64,000 bases of DNA, taken from assembly GCF_000723405.1 (NCBI RefSeq), contig NZ_CCAE010000002.1, positions 186,001 through 250,000 of the forward strand. Reading direction: 5' to 3'. Source of the DNA: Hydrogenophaga intermedia. Its GTDB lineage: Bacteria; Pseudomonadota; Gammaproteobacteria; Burkholderiales; Burkholderiaceae_C. Shown here in pieces: positions 27,495 through 37,095 of this stretch. A model generated the notes under the pieces. The model was not told where the DNA came from, did no database searches, and saw only the letters and a list, made by a program, of their open reading frames with translations. The position numbers and the translations under genes are program-made. How positions within the stretch are numbered: position 1 is the stretch's first letter; each line of letters opens with the position of its first letter.

Positions 27495-29324
27495 TCAGCC
27501 GGGGGCCAGGGGCGGGTGGCCCGAGCGCAGCGGATCAACGATGGTGTGCTCGTGGTCGTGGGCCGGGTTCGACGCGGGCGACAGACTCAATTGGTGTCCG
27601 CCCCCACCCCCACGTGCCGGGGCCGCCGCAGTGGCCCCCGCGTTCGCCAGCGGCATGAGCACGTAGAACTCGTTGCCTTCGCGCTGGTCCAGGCGCGCGC
27701 GCTGGTAGGCGATCTGCGCGCCGTAGCGCTCGCAGAGCTCGCGGCAGATGTACAGGCCCAGGCCGCTGGAGCGGCTCTCGGACGAGAAGAAGGGCTCGAA
27801 CAAGTGCTTGAGCACGCTGGCCTCAAGCGGGCCGCCGTCGCTCCAGATGGACAGGCGCAGGTGCTCGGTGCCGCTGGGCTGGGTCACGATGCGGATCGAC
27901 GCGGGCTTGCCGCTGGCGTGGCGCAGGGCGTTGTCCAGCAGGTTCACCAGCAGGCGTCGCAGGTGTTCCGGGTCGAAGGCCACCAGTCCTTGCGAGGCGT
28001 GCAGGTGCACGCCCAGGGTCTGGGTCACGCTGTTCTGCCGCATCCATTCGGCGGTCACTTGCCGCACCATGGAGTCGAGCGGCAGAGGCGGCACGTGGCT
28101 ATCGGCGCGGCTGGGCTGGGGGCGCGCGATGTTGAGGATGTCGTCGACGATGCGCGAAAGCCGCTGCGCGTTCTGGTCGATCATCTTCGTGAGGCGTTTC
28201 TGCGCGGGCTCGCGCACCTCCTCGTCGAGCAAGGCATTGGCCTGTGTGATGGCCGACAGCGGATTGCGGATCTCGTGTGCCACGGCAGCCGACATACGGC
28301 CCATGGAGGCAAGCTTCTCGGTGCGAACGCGCGCCTCGACCTCGCGCAGGTCTTCGAGGAAGAGCACACACAGCGAGCCGCGTTCGCCCACCGCGGGCGT
28401 GAGCTTGGTGCGCGCGTGCAGGCGCTGGCTGGGCCGATCGCCGTGTTCGATGGTGGTTTCGGTCTCCAGTGCGGCGTCGATGGCGAAGCTTTCTTCGACC
28501 AGCGCGGCCAGGTGCGACCAGCTCGGCCGCGCCGACAGCAGCAGGCGCGCGCCTTCGGGATAGTTCTCGCCCATGAGCATGCCGCGCGCGGCGGGGTTGG
28601 CGTTGCGCACCACGCCGTGCGTGTCGATCACCAGCACGCCCACGCCCAGGCTTTCGATGACCACCTCGTTGACGGCGGCCTGCGCGCGCGCGGCGGCCTG
28701 GCTGCTGGCCGAGACGGCTTCCTCGCGCGCCAGGCGCAGGGCGAGCTGGTGGGCCAGCACGGCCACCAGGAAGAAGCCCGTGCCCGCGAGCCCGGCTTGC
28801 AGGAAGCGCGCGGTGTCGAGCTGGCCGAACCCCGACGCGTCGAGCGCAGCCTCGGTCAGCAACAGCAGCGTGACGCCGGCCGCCGTGCCCAGGCCCAGCA
28901 CCAGCGGGCCGAGGATGGCACCCGTGAGCACCGGCAGGGCGAACAGCGGCGTGAAATTGATGCCCCCGCCGGGCTGGAAGTGCTGCAGCAGCGCCACCAC
29001 CGCCACGTCCAGGCCGATGGTGACGATCCACTGCAGCGTGGGCGCGCGGCCATGCTCCGCCGGTTTCCACATCAGCAGCACCGCCACGGTGGCCAGCAAG
29101 TAGGTGGAGGCCAGGGCGGTCAGCCCGATCGTGCTGCTTTCGGTGGTGAGCAACAGGAACAGCTGCAAGGCCAGCAGCACCAGCGCCACGAACACGCGCG
29201 CCCGCATGAACGCGCGCCACAGGCGCTCGAACGAGCGGACGCGCTGGTCGTGCGCCTGAGCGCCCGTGCTGTCGTGGGCCGAGTACCAGGATGGAGCGAA
29301 GCTGGAACTGTCGTGGCGTGCCAT
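27495..29324 (-). CDS. pilS: Sensor histidine kinase, PilS type
   Basis: 609 aa. Six N-terminal membrane helices (about residues 40-215) are followed by a PAS-like region (about 235-330). The HisKA domain has the phosphorylated His in AAVAHEIRNPLSAIT (about residue 350). The HATPase domain has LLDNALRHA (N box), a degenerate G1 region and SSGLGLYICRELCERYGAQI (G2). The polytopic sensor region is typical of PilS, which monitors pilin in the inner membrane. The start MARHDSSSFAPSW is 8 nt downstream of the PP0621 gene stop. The C-terminal ~40 residues are a Gly/His-rich tail of unknown role. Confidence 0.9.
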   Translation of the reverse strand: MARHDSSSFAPSWYSAHDSTGAQAHDQRVRSFERLWRAFMRARVFVALVLLALQLFLLLTTESSTIGLTALASTYLLATVAVLLMWKPAEHGRAPTLQWIVTIGLDVAVVALLQHFQPGGGINFTPLFALPVLTGAILGPLVLGLGTAAGVTLLLLTEAALDASGFGQLDTARFLQAGLAGTGFFLVAVLAHQLALRLAREEAVSASSQAAARAQAAVNEVVIESLGVGVLVIDTHGVVRNANPAARGMLMGENYPEGARLLLSARPSWSHLAALVEESFAIDAALETETTIEHGDRPSQRLHARTKLTPAVGERGSLCVLFLEDLREVEARVRTEKLASMGRMSAAVAHEIRNPLSAITQANALLDEEVREPAQKRLTKMIDQNAQRLSRIVDDILNIARPQPSRADSHVPPLPLDSMVRQVTAEWMRQNSVTQTLGVHLHASQGLVAFDPEHLRRLLVNLLDNALRHASGKPASIRIVTQPSGTEHLRLSIWSDGGPLEASVLKHLFEPFFSSESRSSGLGLYICRELCERYGAQIAYQRARLDQREGNEFYVLMPLANAGATAAAPARGGGGGHQLSLSPASNPAHDHEHTIVDPLRSGHPPLAPG

Positions 29325-29332
29325 GCGGGTCC

Positions 29333-29593
29333 TCAGGCCGGTGGGCCCTCGATGCGCTGCTGGTGCTCGGCACTGCAGTAGCTGCCTTCGCGGCCGGTGA
29401 TGGCCTCGCTTTGTGGCAGGGGCGTGCCGCAGGCGCGGCAGGCCACCATCGCGATCGGCTGGCCGGGTCCGCGCGCGGCGGGGCGTGGCGGTGGCGGCGC
29501 GGCGGCCTCGCGTTCCTGGCGCTCGACGCGGCGGTTGTTGCGCCACACGTAGAACGCCACCACGACGACGGCGAGCACGAGCAGGTATTTCAT
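29333..29593 (-). CDS. PP0621-family small membrane protein with zinc-ribbon-like end
   Basis: 86 aa. One N-terminal membrane helix (MKYLLVLAVVVVAFYVW) is followed by a basic then Pro-rich linker. A C-terminal cluster CRACGTPLPQSEAI...YCSAEH has CxxC and Cx3H spacing, suggesting a small zinc-binding knuckle. The fold and neighbours match the PP0621 family, found before pilS in several proteobacteria. Function is unknown; an accessory role with PilS or CcsA is only suggested by the operon. Confidence 0.82.
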   Translation of the reverse strand: MKYLLVLAVVVVAFYVWRNNRRVERQEREAAAPPPPRPAARGPGQPIAMVACRACGTPLPQSEAITGREGSYCSAEHQQRIEGPPA

Positions 29594-29603
29594 TCTTGGA
29601 GCG

Positions 29604-30404
29604 TCATGTGCGGTGCAGCAGCACCTCGATCACGAAGCGCGAGCCCACGTAGGCCAGCAGCAGGAAGCCTGCGCCCACGTAGAGTGTGCGCACGGCGGTG
29701 CGCCCGCGCCAGCCCAATTGCCAGCGGCCCCACAGCAACACGCCCATGGTGGCCCAGGCGAGCACCGAGAACACGGTCTTGTGGTTCCACACCATGCGCT
29801 GGTTGAGCAGTTCGGAGAAGTGCCAGCCCGCCAGCAGCGTGAGGCTGAGCAGGAGGAAGCCCGCGGCCACGAAGCGGAAGGTGAGGCGCTCCAGCGTGAG
29901 CAGGGGCATGGCGGTGTCGCTGGCCACGCCGCTGCGCATCGCGCGTTCGGCGCGCTGCATCAGCCAGGCGTGCACCACGGCGGCGGCGATGAGGCCGTAG
30001 GACGCGATGCCCAGCGCCCAGTGCAGCGGCATCCACACCGAGGGCAGGGTGGGGTGCTCGGCGCCGGGGAAGGCGATCACCAGCAGCATCACCGCCGCGC
30101 CCATCAGCGCCAGCGCCCAGCGAGCGCGCAATTGGGGGTACAGCCGGCTTTCGATCAGGTACACCGTGAGCACCAGCCACAGCGTGACCGACAGTGCCGG
30201 CGCGAAGCCGAAGCGCACCGGCTCGCTCAGCAGGCTGGCCAGCAGCGCCAGCAGGTGCAGGCCCCAGGTGATGGCCAGCAGACCACGCGCCTGAAAGCTG
30301 CCCAGCCGCGGGTGCGCCCACGCCACCAGCGCGTACGCCAGCGCGGCCAGCGTGGCGAGCACGGCAGCCGGCAGGTTGAAAGCCAGTTGGGGAAACAGGT
30401 TCAT
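29604..30404 (-). CDS. CcsA/YpjD-like integral membrane protein
   Basis: 266 aa with eight predicted membrane segments, matching the CcsA/CycK/YpjD family of haem-handling cytochrome c assembly proteins. Blocks include LHWALGIASYGLIAAAVVHAW and WNHKTVFSVLAWATMGVLL with conserved His and Trp residues near membrane edges. The full WWD haem-binding motif of true CcsA/CcmF is not obvious, so the YpjD-like designation is safer. It is the first gene of the minus-strand run ccsA-PP0621-pilS-pilR-ampD and is divergent from ffh. Confidence 0.83.
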   Translation of the reverse strand: MNLFPQLAFNLPAAVLATLAALAYALVAWAHPRLGSFQARGLLAITWGLHLLALLASLLSEPVRFGFAPALSVTLWLVLTVYLIESRLYPQLRARWALALMGAAVMLLVIAFPGAEHPTLPSVWMPLHWALGIASYGLIAAAVVHAWLMQRAERAMRSGVASDTAMPLLTLERLTFRFVAAGFLLLSLTLLAGWHFSELLNQRMVWNHKTVFSVLAWATMGVLLWGRWQLGWRGRTAVRTLYVGAGFLLLAYVGSRFVIEVLLHRT

Positions 30405-30436
30405 GGCCACGGGCCAACGCGGTAGGTGCCGAGGGC

Positions 30437-30442
30437 TAAAAT
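30437..30442 (+). promoter_or_regulatory. Candidate ffh -10 (TAAAAT)
   Basis: TAAAAT lies 110 nt upstream of the ffh ATG in the 148-nt ccsA-ffh divergent gap. It would give a leader of about 104 nt containing a short hairpin (CCCGTTCAACGGG). No good -35 is seen. Confidence 0.35.
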
Positions 30443-30552
30443 CAGCCGCACATCTTAACGGCGCCTCCCGGGCGCTTCGTGGCCCGGTCCCCCCGTTCAA
30501 CGGGTCCACTGTGGCGCTCCGTCGGCGCCCCCACACTCTCCCAACCGCAGCC

Positions 30553-31950
30553 ATGGCCTCAGCCCTGTCCGACCGCCTGTCACGCATCGTCAAGGAAATG
30601 CGCGGCCAGGCCCGCATCACCGAGAGCAACGTGAGCGACATGTTGCGCGAGGTGCGCATGGCCTTGCTCGAGGCCGACGTGGCCTTGCCGGTGGTGCGCG
30701 ACTTCATCGCCCGTGTGAAAGAGAAGGCGCTGGGCGCGGACGTGGTGGGCTCGCTCACCCCGGGGCAGGCGTTGGTGGGCATCGTCAACCGCGAACTCGC
30801 CGCGACCATGGGCGGCGCGGGCCCGGAAGGGTCGGCTGCGCGTCCCGTGGTCGACCTCAACCTCGCGGCTCAGCCGCCCGCCGTGATTCTCATGGCCGGC
30901 CTGCAGGGCGCCGGCAAGACCACCACCACCGCCAAGCTGGCGCGGCACCTGATCGAGAAGCGCAAGAAGAAGGTGCTCACCGTTTCGGGCGACGTTTACC
31001 GCCCTGCCGCCATCGAGCAGCTCAAGACCGTGACCGCCCAAGCCGGCGCCGAGTGGTTCCCGAGCACACCCGAGCAGAAACCCGCCGACATCGCGCGCGC
31101 CGCGCTCGACCACGCGCGCCGCCACCACTTCGACGTGCTGCTGGTCGACACCGCTGGCCGCCTTGCCATCGACGAGGCGCTGATGCGCGAGATCCGCGAG
31201 CTGCACGCGGTGCTGAACCCGGTGGAGACGCTCTTCGTCGTCGACGCCATGCAAGGCCAGGACGCGATCAACACCGCCAAGGCTTTCAAGGAAGCGCTGC
31301 CGCTCACCGGCATCGTGCTCACCAAGCTCGACGGCGACTCGCGCGGCGGCGCGGCGCTGTCGGTGCGCGCCATCACGGGCGCGCCGATCAAGTTCGCCGG
31401 CGTGTCGGAAAAGATCGATGGCCTGGAGGTCTTCGACGCCGAGCGCCACGCGCAGCGCGTGCTGGGCATGGGCGACATCGTGGCCCTGGTCGAGCAGGTC
31501 ACTGCCGGCGTGGACATGGCCTCGGCCCAGAAGCTCGCGGCCAAGGTCAAGAGCGGCGAGGGCTTTGATCTCAACGACTTCCTCGACCAGTTGCGCCAGA
31601 TGAAGCAGATGGGCGGCCTGTCCAACCTGCTCGACAAGCTGCCCGCGCAGATGGCGGCCAAGGCCGGCGAAGCCGACCTCTCGCGCGCCGAGAAGGACAT
31701 CAGGCGCAAGGAGGGGATCATCTGCAGCATGACCCTGGCCGAGCGCCGCAAGCCCGAGATCATCAAGGCCACGCGCAAGCGTCGCATTGCCGCCGGTGCG
31801 GGTGTGCACGTGCAGGAGGTCAACCGCCTGCTCAAGGAATTCGAGCAGATGCAGGGCATGATGAAAAAGATGAAGGGCGGCGGCCTCATGAAGATGATGA
31901 AGCGCATGGGCGGCATGAAGGGCATGCCCAAGCTGCCCGGCATGGGCTGA
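30553..31950 (+). CDS. ffh: Signal recognition particle protein Ffh
   Basis: 465 aa. The N domain (1-90), the GTPase G domain (G1 [11 protein letters not shown] at about 115, [23 protein letters not shown]) and a methionine-rich M domain (about 325-465, ending [13 protein letters not shown]) are all present. With 4.5S RNA (not seen here) it delivers nascent inner-membrane proteins to FtsY. I start at [10 protein letters not shown]; the open frame upstream is spacer. Divergent from the CcsA-like gene. Confidence 0.97.
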   Translation: MASALSDRLSRIVKEMRGQARITESNVSDMLREVRMALLEADVALPVVRDFIARVKEKALGADVVGSLTPGQALVGIVNRELAATMGGAGPEGSAARPVVDLNLAAQPPAVILMAGLQGAGKTTTTAKLARHLIEKRKKKVLTVSGDVYRPAAIEQLKTVTAQAGAEWFPSTPEQKPADIARAALDHARRHHFDVLLVDTAGRLAIDEALMREIRELHAVLNPVETLFVVDAMQGQDAINTAKAFKEALPLTGIVLTKLDGDSRGGAALSVRAITGAPIKFAGVSEKIDGLEVFDAERHAQRVLGMGDIVALVEQVTAGVDMASAQKLAAKVKSGEGFDLNDFLDQLRQMKQMGGLSNLLDKLPAQMAAKAGEADLSRAEKDIRRKEGIICSMTLAERRKPEIIKATRKRRIAAGAGVHVQEVNRLLKEFEQMQGMMKKMKGGGLMKMMKRMGGMKGMPKLPGMG

Positions 31951-31981
31951 TCCGTTTCCCGTACCCACACACCCGTTCACC

Positions 31982-32614
31982 ATGGCACGCGACGTCCACG
32001 TCATCACCCACCCGCTGGTGCAGCACAAGCTCACGCTGATGCGCCGCAAGGACACCAGCACCAAGAGCTTTCGCGAGCTGGTGCACGAACTCAGCGCGCT
32101 GTTGGCCTACGAGCTCACGCGCGACATGCCCATGCAGGAGATCGACATCGAGACCCCGCTGGAGCCGATGAAGTCGCGCGTGATCGACGGCAAGAAGATC
32201 GTGCTGGCCTCCATTCTGCGGGCGGGCAACGGCTTCCTCGACGGCATGCTGCAGGTCATCCCTGGCGCGCGCGTGGGCCACATCGGTCTCTACCGCGACC
32301 CGGCCACGCTCAAGGCCGTGGAGTACTACTTCAAGATGCCGCAGGACATGCACGAGCGCGACGTGATCGTGCTCGATCCCATGCTGGCCACGGGCAACTC
32401 GGCCGTGGCGGCGGTGGACCGCTTGAAGAAGACAAACCCGCGCTCCATCCGCTTCGTTTGCCTCGTCACCTGCCCCGAAGGCCTCAAGACCTTCCACGAC
32501 GCCCACCCCGACGTGCCGGTCTACACGCCCGTCATCGACCGCGGCCTCAACGATCACGGCTACATCGTCCCGGGCTTGGGCGACGCGGGCGACCGAATCT
32601 TCGGAACCAAGTAG
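31982..32614 (+). CDS. upp: Uracil phosphoribosyltransferase
   Basis: 210 aa, the family's standard length. It salvages uracil with PRPP to make UMP. Diagnostic blocks: [19 protein letters not shown] at the N-terminus, [25 protein letters not shown], the PRPP loop [13 protein letters not shown] and the C-terminal uracil-binding [16 protein letters not shown]. It follows ffh after 31 nt and may be co-transcribed. Confidence 0.97.
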   Translation: MARDVHVITHPLVQHKLTLMRRKDTSTKSFRELVHELSALLAYELTRDMPMQEIDIETPLEPMKSRVIDGKKIVLASILRAGNGFLDGMLQVIPGARVGHIGLYRDPATLKAVEYYFKMPQDMHERDVIVLDPMLATGNSAVAAVDRLKKTNPRSIRFVCLVTCPEGLKTFHDAHPDVPVYTPVIDRGLNDHGYIVPGLGDAGDRIFGTK

Positions 32615-32663
32615 CGGTCCCGACCTCTCGCATTCTGGATAACACACCGGTTATCCGCTCTGA

Positions 32664-32669
32664 GATAAG
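32664..32669 (+). promoter_or_regulatory. -10-like GATAAG before the large permease gene
   Basis: GATAAG is 9 nt before ATG 32679, predicting a 3-nt leader without SD. Just upstream, ATAACACACCGGTTAT (32640-32655) is an imperfect inverted repeat that could bind a regulator. Confidence 0.35.
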
Positions 32670-32678
32670 GTCGCGCCC

Positions 32679-35207
32679 ATGAATCCCCAAGCCCCTTCCT
32701 TCTGGCGCATTGGCTGGACGTCCCTGCTGCGCGACTGGCGCGCGGGCGAGCTGCGCCTGCTGGTGATCGCCGTGACCCTGGCCGTGGCCGCGCTCACGGC
32801 CGTGGGCTTCTTCGCCGACCGCCTGCAGGGCGGCCTCACGCGCGACGCCAGCGCCCTCATCGGTGGCGACGCCGTGGTGGTGTCCGACCAGCCGGCCGGC
32901 GCGGTTTTCGTCGAGCGCGCCGAGGCGCTGGGCCTGCGCCACACGCGGAGCCTGAACTTTCCCACCATGGGCCGCGCGAGCGACGAGCAAGGCGGTGCCG
33001 CCCGCCTGGTGGCGCTGAAGTCAGTGGACGAAGGCTACCCGCTGCGCGGCACGCTGCGCGTGTCCGAGTCGCCCGATGCGCCCGACGTGGTCGCGCCTGG
33101 CATCCCTGCGCGCGGCACCGCCTGGGTGGACGCGGCCCTGTTGGTGCAGCTCGACCTGCGCGTGGGCCAGCCGCTGCTGCTGGGCGACGCGCGCTTCACC
33201 ATCGCGCGGGTGCTCACGGTGGAGCCCGACCGGGGTGGTGGCTTCATGAGCTTCGCGCCGCGCGTGATGATCCGCAACGACGACCTGCCCGCCACTGGTC
33301 TGGTGCAGCCCGCCAGCCGCGTGAGCTACCGGCTCGCCGTGGCCGGCCCGGAGCCTGCCGTGGCCGGCTTCAGCCGCTGGGCGCGCGCGGAGATCGAGCG
33401 CCCCGGCGTGCGCGGCGTGCGGCTGGAGTCGCTGGAGGGCGGCCGGCCCGAGATGCAGCGCACCTTGGGCCGCGCCGAGAAGTTCCTCAACCTCGTGGCC
33501 CTGCTCGCCGCGCTGCTGTGCGCGGTGGCCGTGGCCATCGCCGCGCGCGGCTTCGCGCAGCGCCATCTGGACGACTGCGCCATGCTGCGCGTGCTGGGTC
33601 TGTCCCAAGGCAACATGGCGCGCGCCTACACGGTCGAGTTCGCCATCGTGGGTCTGTTCGCCAGCGCGCTGGGCGTGCTGCTGGGCTGGGTGGTGCACCA
33701 CGTCTTCGTGCTGTTGCTGGCGGGCCTGGTCGAATCCAGCCTGCCCGCGCCCGGCCCCGTGCCGGTGCTGCTGGGTCTGGGCATGGGCCTCACGCTGCTG
33801 CTGGCCTTCGGCCTGCCGCCGGTGCTGCAACTGGCCAAGGTGCCGCCACTGCGCGTGATCCGCCGCGACGTGGGTCAGCTCAAACCGGCCACGCTGGGCG
33901 TGCTGGGCCTGGGTGTGGTGGGTTTTGCCGCGCTGCTGCTGGCGGCCAGCCGTGACCTGCTGCTGGGCGGCATCGCCGTCGGCGGCTTCGCGGCGGCGGT
34001 GCTGCTGTTCGCGGCCGTCAGCTACCTCGCGGTGCGCGTGCTGCGCGCCAGCGTGAACGAGGCCACCGCGCCGCGCGCCCTCGTCATGGCCACGCGCCAG
34101 CTCTCGGCGCGCCCGGCCTACGCCGTGGTGCAGATCAGCGCGCTGGCCGTGGGCCTGCTCTCGCTGGTGCTGCTGGTGCTGCTGCGCACCGACCTCATCG
34201 ACAGCTGGCGCAGCGCCACGCCACCCGACGCGCCCAACCGCTTCGTCATCAACGTGCAGCCCGAACAGGCGCAGCCCTTCCAACAGGCCTTGCGCAACGC
34301 GGGCGTGGGCCAGTACGACTGGTTCCCCATGATCCGGGGCCGCCTCGTGGCCATCAACGGCAGGGCCGTGCAACCCGAGGACTTCGAGGCCGAGCGCGCG
34401 CAGCGCCTGGTCGAGCGCGAGTTCAACCTGTCGCACACGGCCGAGCGGCCCGAGAACAACCCCATCGTGGCCGGGCGCTGGACGCCCGAGGAGGCCGACG
34501 GCCTGAGCGTGGAGGAGGGCTTGGCCGAGGAGTTGGGCCTGAAGCTCGGCGACGCGCTCGGCTTCGATATCGCTGGCCAGACGGTCGAGCGGCGCATCAC
34601 CAGCCTGCGCAAGGTCGATTGGGGCTCCATGCGCGTGAATTTCTTCGTGCTGTTCCCCGTGGCCGAGATGAACGACGTGCCGATCACCTACATCAGCGCC
34701 TTCCGCGCGCCCGAGGCCGCGGGCTTCGACAACGCCCTGGTGCGCGAATTTCCCAACATCACCAACGTCGACATGAGCCAGACCATCGCCCAGGTGCAGC
34801 GCGTGCTGGGCCAGGTCATCGCGGCCATCGAGTTCCTCTTCGCCTTCACGCTGGCGGCGGGGCTGGTGGTGCTGCTGGCGGCCGTCACGGCCACGCGCGG
34901 CGAGCGCGAGCGCGAATTCGCCATCCTGCGTGCCGTGGGTGCCGGCTCGGGCCTGCTGCGCCAGGTGCAGCGCATCGAGCTGCTGGGCGTGGGCCTGCTG
35001 GCGGGCTTCCTGGCCTCGGTGGTGGCGGTGGCCGTGGGCTGGGCGCTGGCGCGTTTCGCCTTCGAATTCACCTGGACGGCCTCGCCCTGGGTGCCGCTGG
35101 GCGGCGCGCTGGCGGGTGCCGTGCTGGCACTGGCGGCGGGCTGGTGGGGCCTGCGTGCCATCCTGCGCACCCCTGTGGTTGAAACCTTGCGCCGAGCCGC
35201 CACCTGA
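32679..35207 (+). CDS. FtsX/YbbP-type ABC transporter permease
   Basis: 842 aa, the length of the YbbP group of predicted permeases. An N-terminal helix (about 25-45) precedes a periplasmic MacB-PCD-like domain. Four-helix FtsX blocks occur at about 265-400 and 720-840, with extra helices in the middle (about 405-510) and a second periplasmic region (515-710). The partner ATPase (YbbA-like) is not adjacent, so it must be encoded elsewhere or the protein acts differently. Proposed roles in the family are export or membrane extraction of lipoproteins, hydrophobic compounds or autoinducer-like molecules. The globin gene follows after 5 nt. Confidence 0.85.
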   Translation: MNPQAPSFWRIGWTSLLRDWRAGELRLLVIAVTLAVAALTAVGFFADRLQGGLTRDASALIGGDAVVVSDQPAGAVFVERAEALGLRHTRSLNFPTMGRASDEQGGAARLVALKSVDEGYPLRGTLRVSESPDAPDVVAPGIPARGTAWVDAALLVQLDLRVGQPLLLGDARFTIARVLTVEPDRGGGFMSFAPRVMIRNDDLPATGLVQPASRVSYRLAVAGPEPAVAGFSRWARAEIERPGVRGVRLESLEGGRPEMQRTLGRAEKFLNLVALLAALLCAVAVAIAARGFAQRHLDDCAMLRVLGLSQGNMARAYTVEFAIVGLFASALGVLLGWVVHHVFVLLLAGLVESSLPAPGPVPVLLGLGMGLTLLLAFGLPPVLQLAKVPPLRVIRRDVGQLKPATLGVLGLGVVGFAALLLAASRDLLLGGIAVGGFAAAVLLFAAVSYLAVRVLRASVNEATAPRALVMATRQLSARPAYAVVQISALAVGLLSLVLLVLLRTDLIDSWRSATPPDAPNRFVINVQPEQAQPFQQALRNAGVGQYDWFPMIRGRLVAINGRAVQPEDFEAERAQRLVEREFNLSHTAERPENNPIVAGRWTPEEADGLSVEEGLAEELGLKLGDALGFDIAGQTVERRITSLRKVDWGSMRVNFFVLFPVAEMNDVPITYISAFRAPEAAGFDNALVREFPNITNVDMSQTIAQVQRVLGQVIAAIEFLFAFTLAAGLVVLLAAVTATRGEREREFAILRAVGAGSGLLRQVQRIELLGVGLLAGFLASVVAVAVGWALARFAFEFTWTASPWVPLGGALAGAVLALAAGWWGLRAILRTPVVETLRRAAT

Positions 35208-35212
35208 ACCCG

Positions 35213-35629
35213 ATGAGCGACCAACTCCTGCAACCCGAAGAACCCGCGAAGTTCGCCACCCCTTTCGAGTGGATCGGCGGCGAGGCGCGCGTGCGCGCGC
35301 TGGTGGACCGCTTCTACGACCTGATGGATCTGGAGCCCGGCTACCGCGAACTGCGCGCCGCGCACGGCAGCGCGTTGGACAGCGCCCGAGAGAAGCTGTT
35401 CTGGTTCCTGTGCGGCTGGCTCGGCGGGCCGGAGCACTACACCTCGCGCTTCGGCCACCCGCGCCTGCGCATGCGGCACATGCCGTTTGCCATCGGCATC
35501 GTCGAGCGCGACCAGTGGCTGGCCTGTATGGACCAGGCGATGGGCGAGACCGGGGTGGACGCCGAATTGCGCGAGCGGCTCAAGAAGAGCTTCTTCCAGA
35601 CCGCTGACTGGATGCGCAACACGCCTTGA
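35213..35629 (+). CDS. Group II truncated haemoglobin
   Basis: 138 aa, typical for a trHbII. The 2-on-2 globin features are visible: WIGGEARVRALVDRFYDLM (B helix, B10 Tyr), LFWFLCGWLGGPEHYTSRFG (CD/E region) and the proximal His in HPRLRMRHMPFAIG. The invariant G8 Trp is in ERDQWLACMDQAM. Such proteins bind O2/NO and are linked to nitrosative-stress defence or redox chemistry. It is 5 nt downstream of the permease gene, so likely co-transcribed. Confidence 0.92.
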   Translation: MSDQLLQPEEPAKFATPFEWIGGEARVRALVDRFYDLMDLEPGYRELRAAHGSALDSAREKLFWFLCGWLGGPEHYTSRFGHPRLRMRHMPFAIGIVERDQWLACMDQAMGETGVDAELRERLKKSFFQTADWMRNTP

Positions 35630-35630
35630 A

Positions 35631-36056
35631 TCAAGGCATTTGATTGCTCGGGTCGCAAAGCCAGGCAAGGGCGGCCAGTGCCGCATGAGGGTAGCCCATG
35701 GCGATTGGCAGCAGAGCGTAAACCGCGGCACTGTCGCTTGGGGGCAGACCCTTTGTGCCGTAGAAATACACGAGCTGATCTCTCAACGCGTAGAAGGTGT
35801 TGTCGAAAACCTGTGACGGGGGGTCGGGTTCCAGGCCCTTGAGCGTCACTGCAAGCCCTTTGGCTGAGCTGAGCGTGCTGAAGCTGTTCTTGATATCCGG
35901 CAGCGGCTCCGGACGCGTGCTCGATGCGGTAGCCATCGGATAGTACCTGTCCCACTCACGCATAACCCAGTCCGCGAGTTCGATGTGTGAGGCGAACGTG
36001 CGCTGGCCATGAGCGCCACGCAACGTGAGCGTGTACGGGAACAATTGAGTAGGCAT
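35631..36056 (-). CDS. Hypothetical protein, 141 aa
   Basis: 141 aa from MPTQLFPYTLTLRGAHGQRT; a longer open frame upstream is visibly less codon-biased. No signal peptide or recognised motif. A hydrophobic C-terminal stretch (YALLPIAMGYPHAALAALAWL) could be one membrane helix. It is convergent with the globin gene, 1 nt between stops. Base composition looks less GC-rich than neighbours, hinting at an acquired or fast-evolving orphan. I do not recognise a family. The ~168 bp upstream (36057-36224) shows no gene. Confidence 0.5.
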   Translation of the reverse strand: MPTQLFPYTLTLRGAHGQRTFASHIELADWVMREWDRYYPMATASSTRPEPLPDIKNSFSTLSSAKGLAVTLKGLEPDPPSQVFDNTFYALRDQLVYFYGTKGLPPSDSAAVYALLPIAMGYPHAALAALAWLCDPSNQMP

Positions 36057-36224
36057 CAAGACTCCAGCAAGTGAGGTTGGATCTCTGCGCAACACGCGAG
36101 GTCTCGGCATGTCCGCGGGTCTGCGAGATTCTCCCCGTGCCTGCTGTTTGTGAGCCTTGCCACGGCATCGGTTGATCACCCATTGTTGGGACGGGCAAAT
36201 CCCACTTGCACCCGTGGCCGGGCT

Positions 36225-37010
36225 TCAGCGTGTGGTCAGCGAGAGTTCGCGCAGCGTCAGCGGGCCGTACCAGGCCTCGGCCCGGGTGGCGAGGTTGTTG
36301 GCGTCGGTCATCAGCCCCACGGCGGTGAGCGGACCGGCCGGGCGTTCGAAGGCCGCCAGGTAGTCGGCGCGCACGTCGCGTTCGTGCTCCACCCAACGCC
36401 CCAGTTGCCCCGGGCCGTTCTGCACGACGAGTTTGCGGATACGCCGCGTGTGCGGGTTTTCGATCACGGTGCCTACGGGGTAGCGGTTGTCCCACACGTA
36501 CATCAGCGTGGCGTAGGGCAGGGGTTCGCCGGTCATCAGGTGGGCCAGCTCGGAGAGCATGTGGTCGCGCCGGCTCCAGGACTGGCGGTCGCCGTCGAAG
36601 CTGAGCAGCACCCGCGCCACGGCGTCGTCGGCCTGGGGGTCTTTCATGTCGGCCTGGTCCATCAGCGCATCGGCCCACCACGAGAAACGCAGCCGTGCGC
36701 CGGGTGGCAGCTCCGTCGGCTTCAACGTCAGGCGCAGGAGGCTGTTGCCCGCGTCGCTGCGCGCGTGCACGGCGGGGCGGCCGCCGTGTTCGGCGGCGCG
36801 GTAGTCGGTGGGGCGGCGGTTGCCATAGCGGCGGTGCGTCCAGGGGCCGACGGGCTCCAGGCCGTCGAACCGGCAGGCGCGGGCCCAGGTGGACCCATCG
36901 ATCTCGTCCTTCGGCGCCGACGGGGGCGTGGCGCAGCCCGCCAGGGCAGCGCCGGTGGCCAGCAGCCAGTGGCGGCGATCGACAGGGAACGGGCGGGGCG
37001 CGGCGGACAT
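36225..37010 (-). CDS. DUF3047 lipoprotein
   Basis: 261 aa. Starting at MSAAPRPFPVDRRHWLL gives a signal peptide with lipobox LAGC at about residue 30, so it is probably lipid-anchored in the periplasm. The rest matches DUF3047: blocks RFSWWADALMDQADMKDPQADDAVARVLLSF, TLMYVWDNRYPVGTVIENP and YLAAFERPAGPLTAVGLMTDANN with conserved acidic residues. The fold resembles a jelly-roll carbohydrate-binding type, but function is unknown. A CATGAT hexamer 7 nt before the ATG is in the leaderless-type position, though a poor match. Confidence 0.82.
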   Translation of the reverse strand: MSAAPRPFPVDRRHWLLATGAALAGCATPPSAPKDEIDGSTWARACRFDGLEPVGPWTHRRYGNRRPTDYRAAEHGGRPAVHARSDAGNSLLRLTLKPTELPPGARLRFSWWADALMDQADMKDPQADDAVARVLLSFDGDRQSWSRRDHMLSELAHLMTGEPLPYATLMYVWDNRYPVGTVIENPHTRRIRKLVVQNGPGQLGRWVEHERDVRADYLAAFERPAGPLTAVGLMTDANNLATRAEAWYGPLTLRELSLTTR

Positions 37011-37095
37011 GGCGCGGATCATGCCGCGCGCCGGTGACCCCGGCTTGACGCCCGCCGGTCGAAGGTTCGCGCGCGGGCGGTAGGCGTGCATCGCG

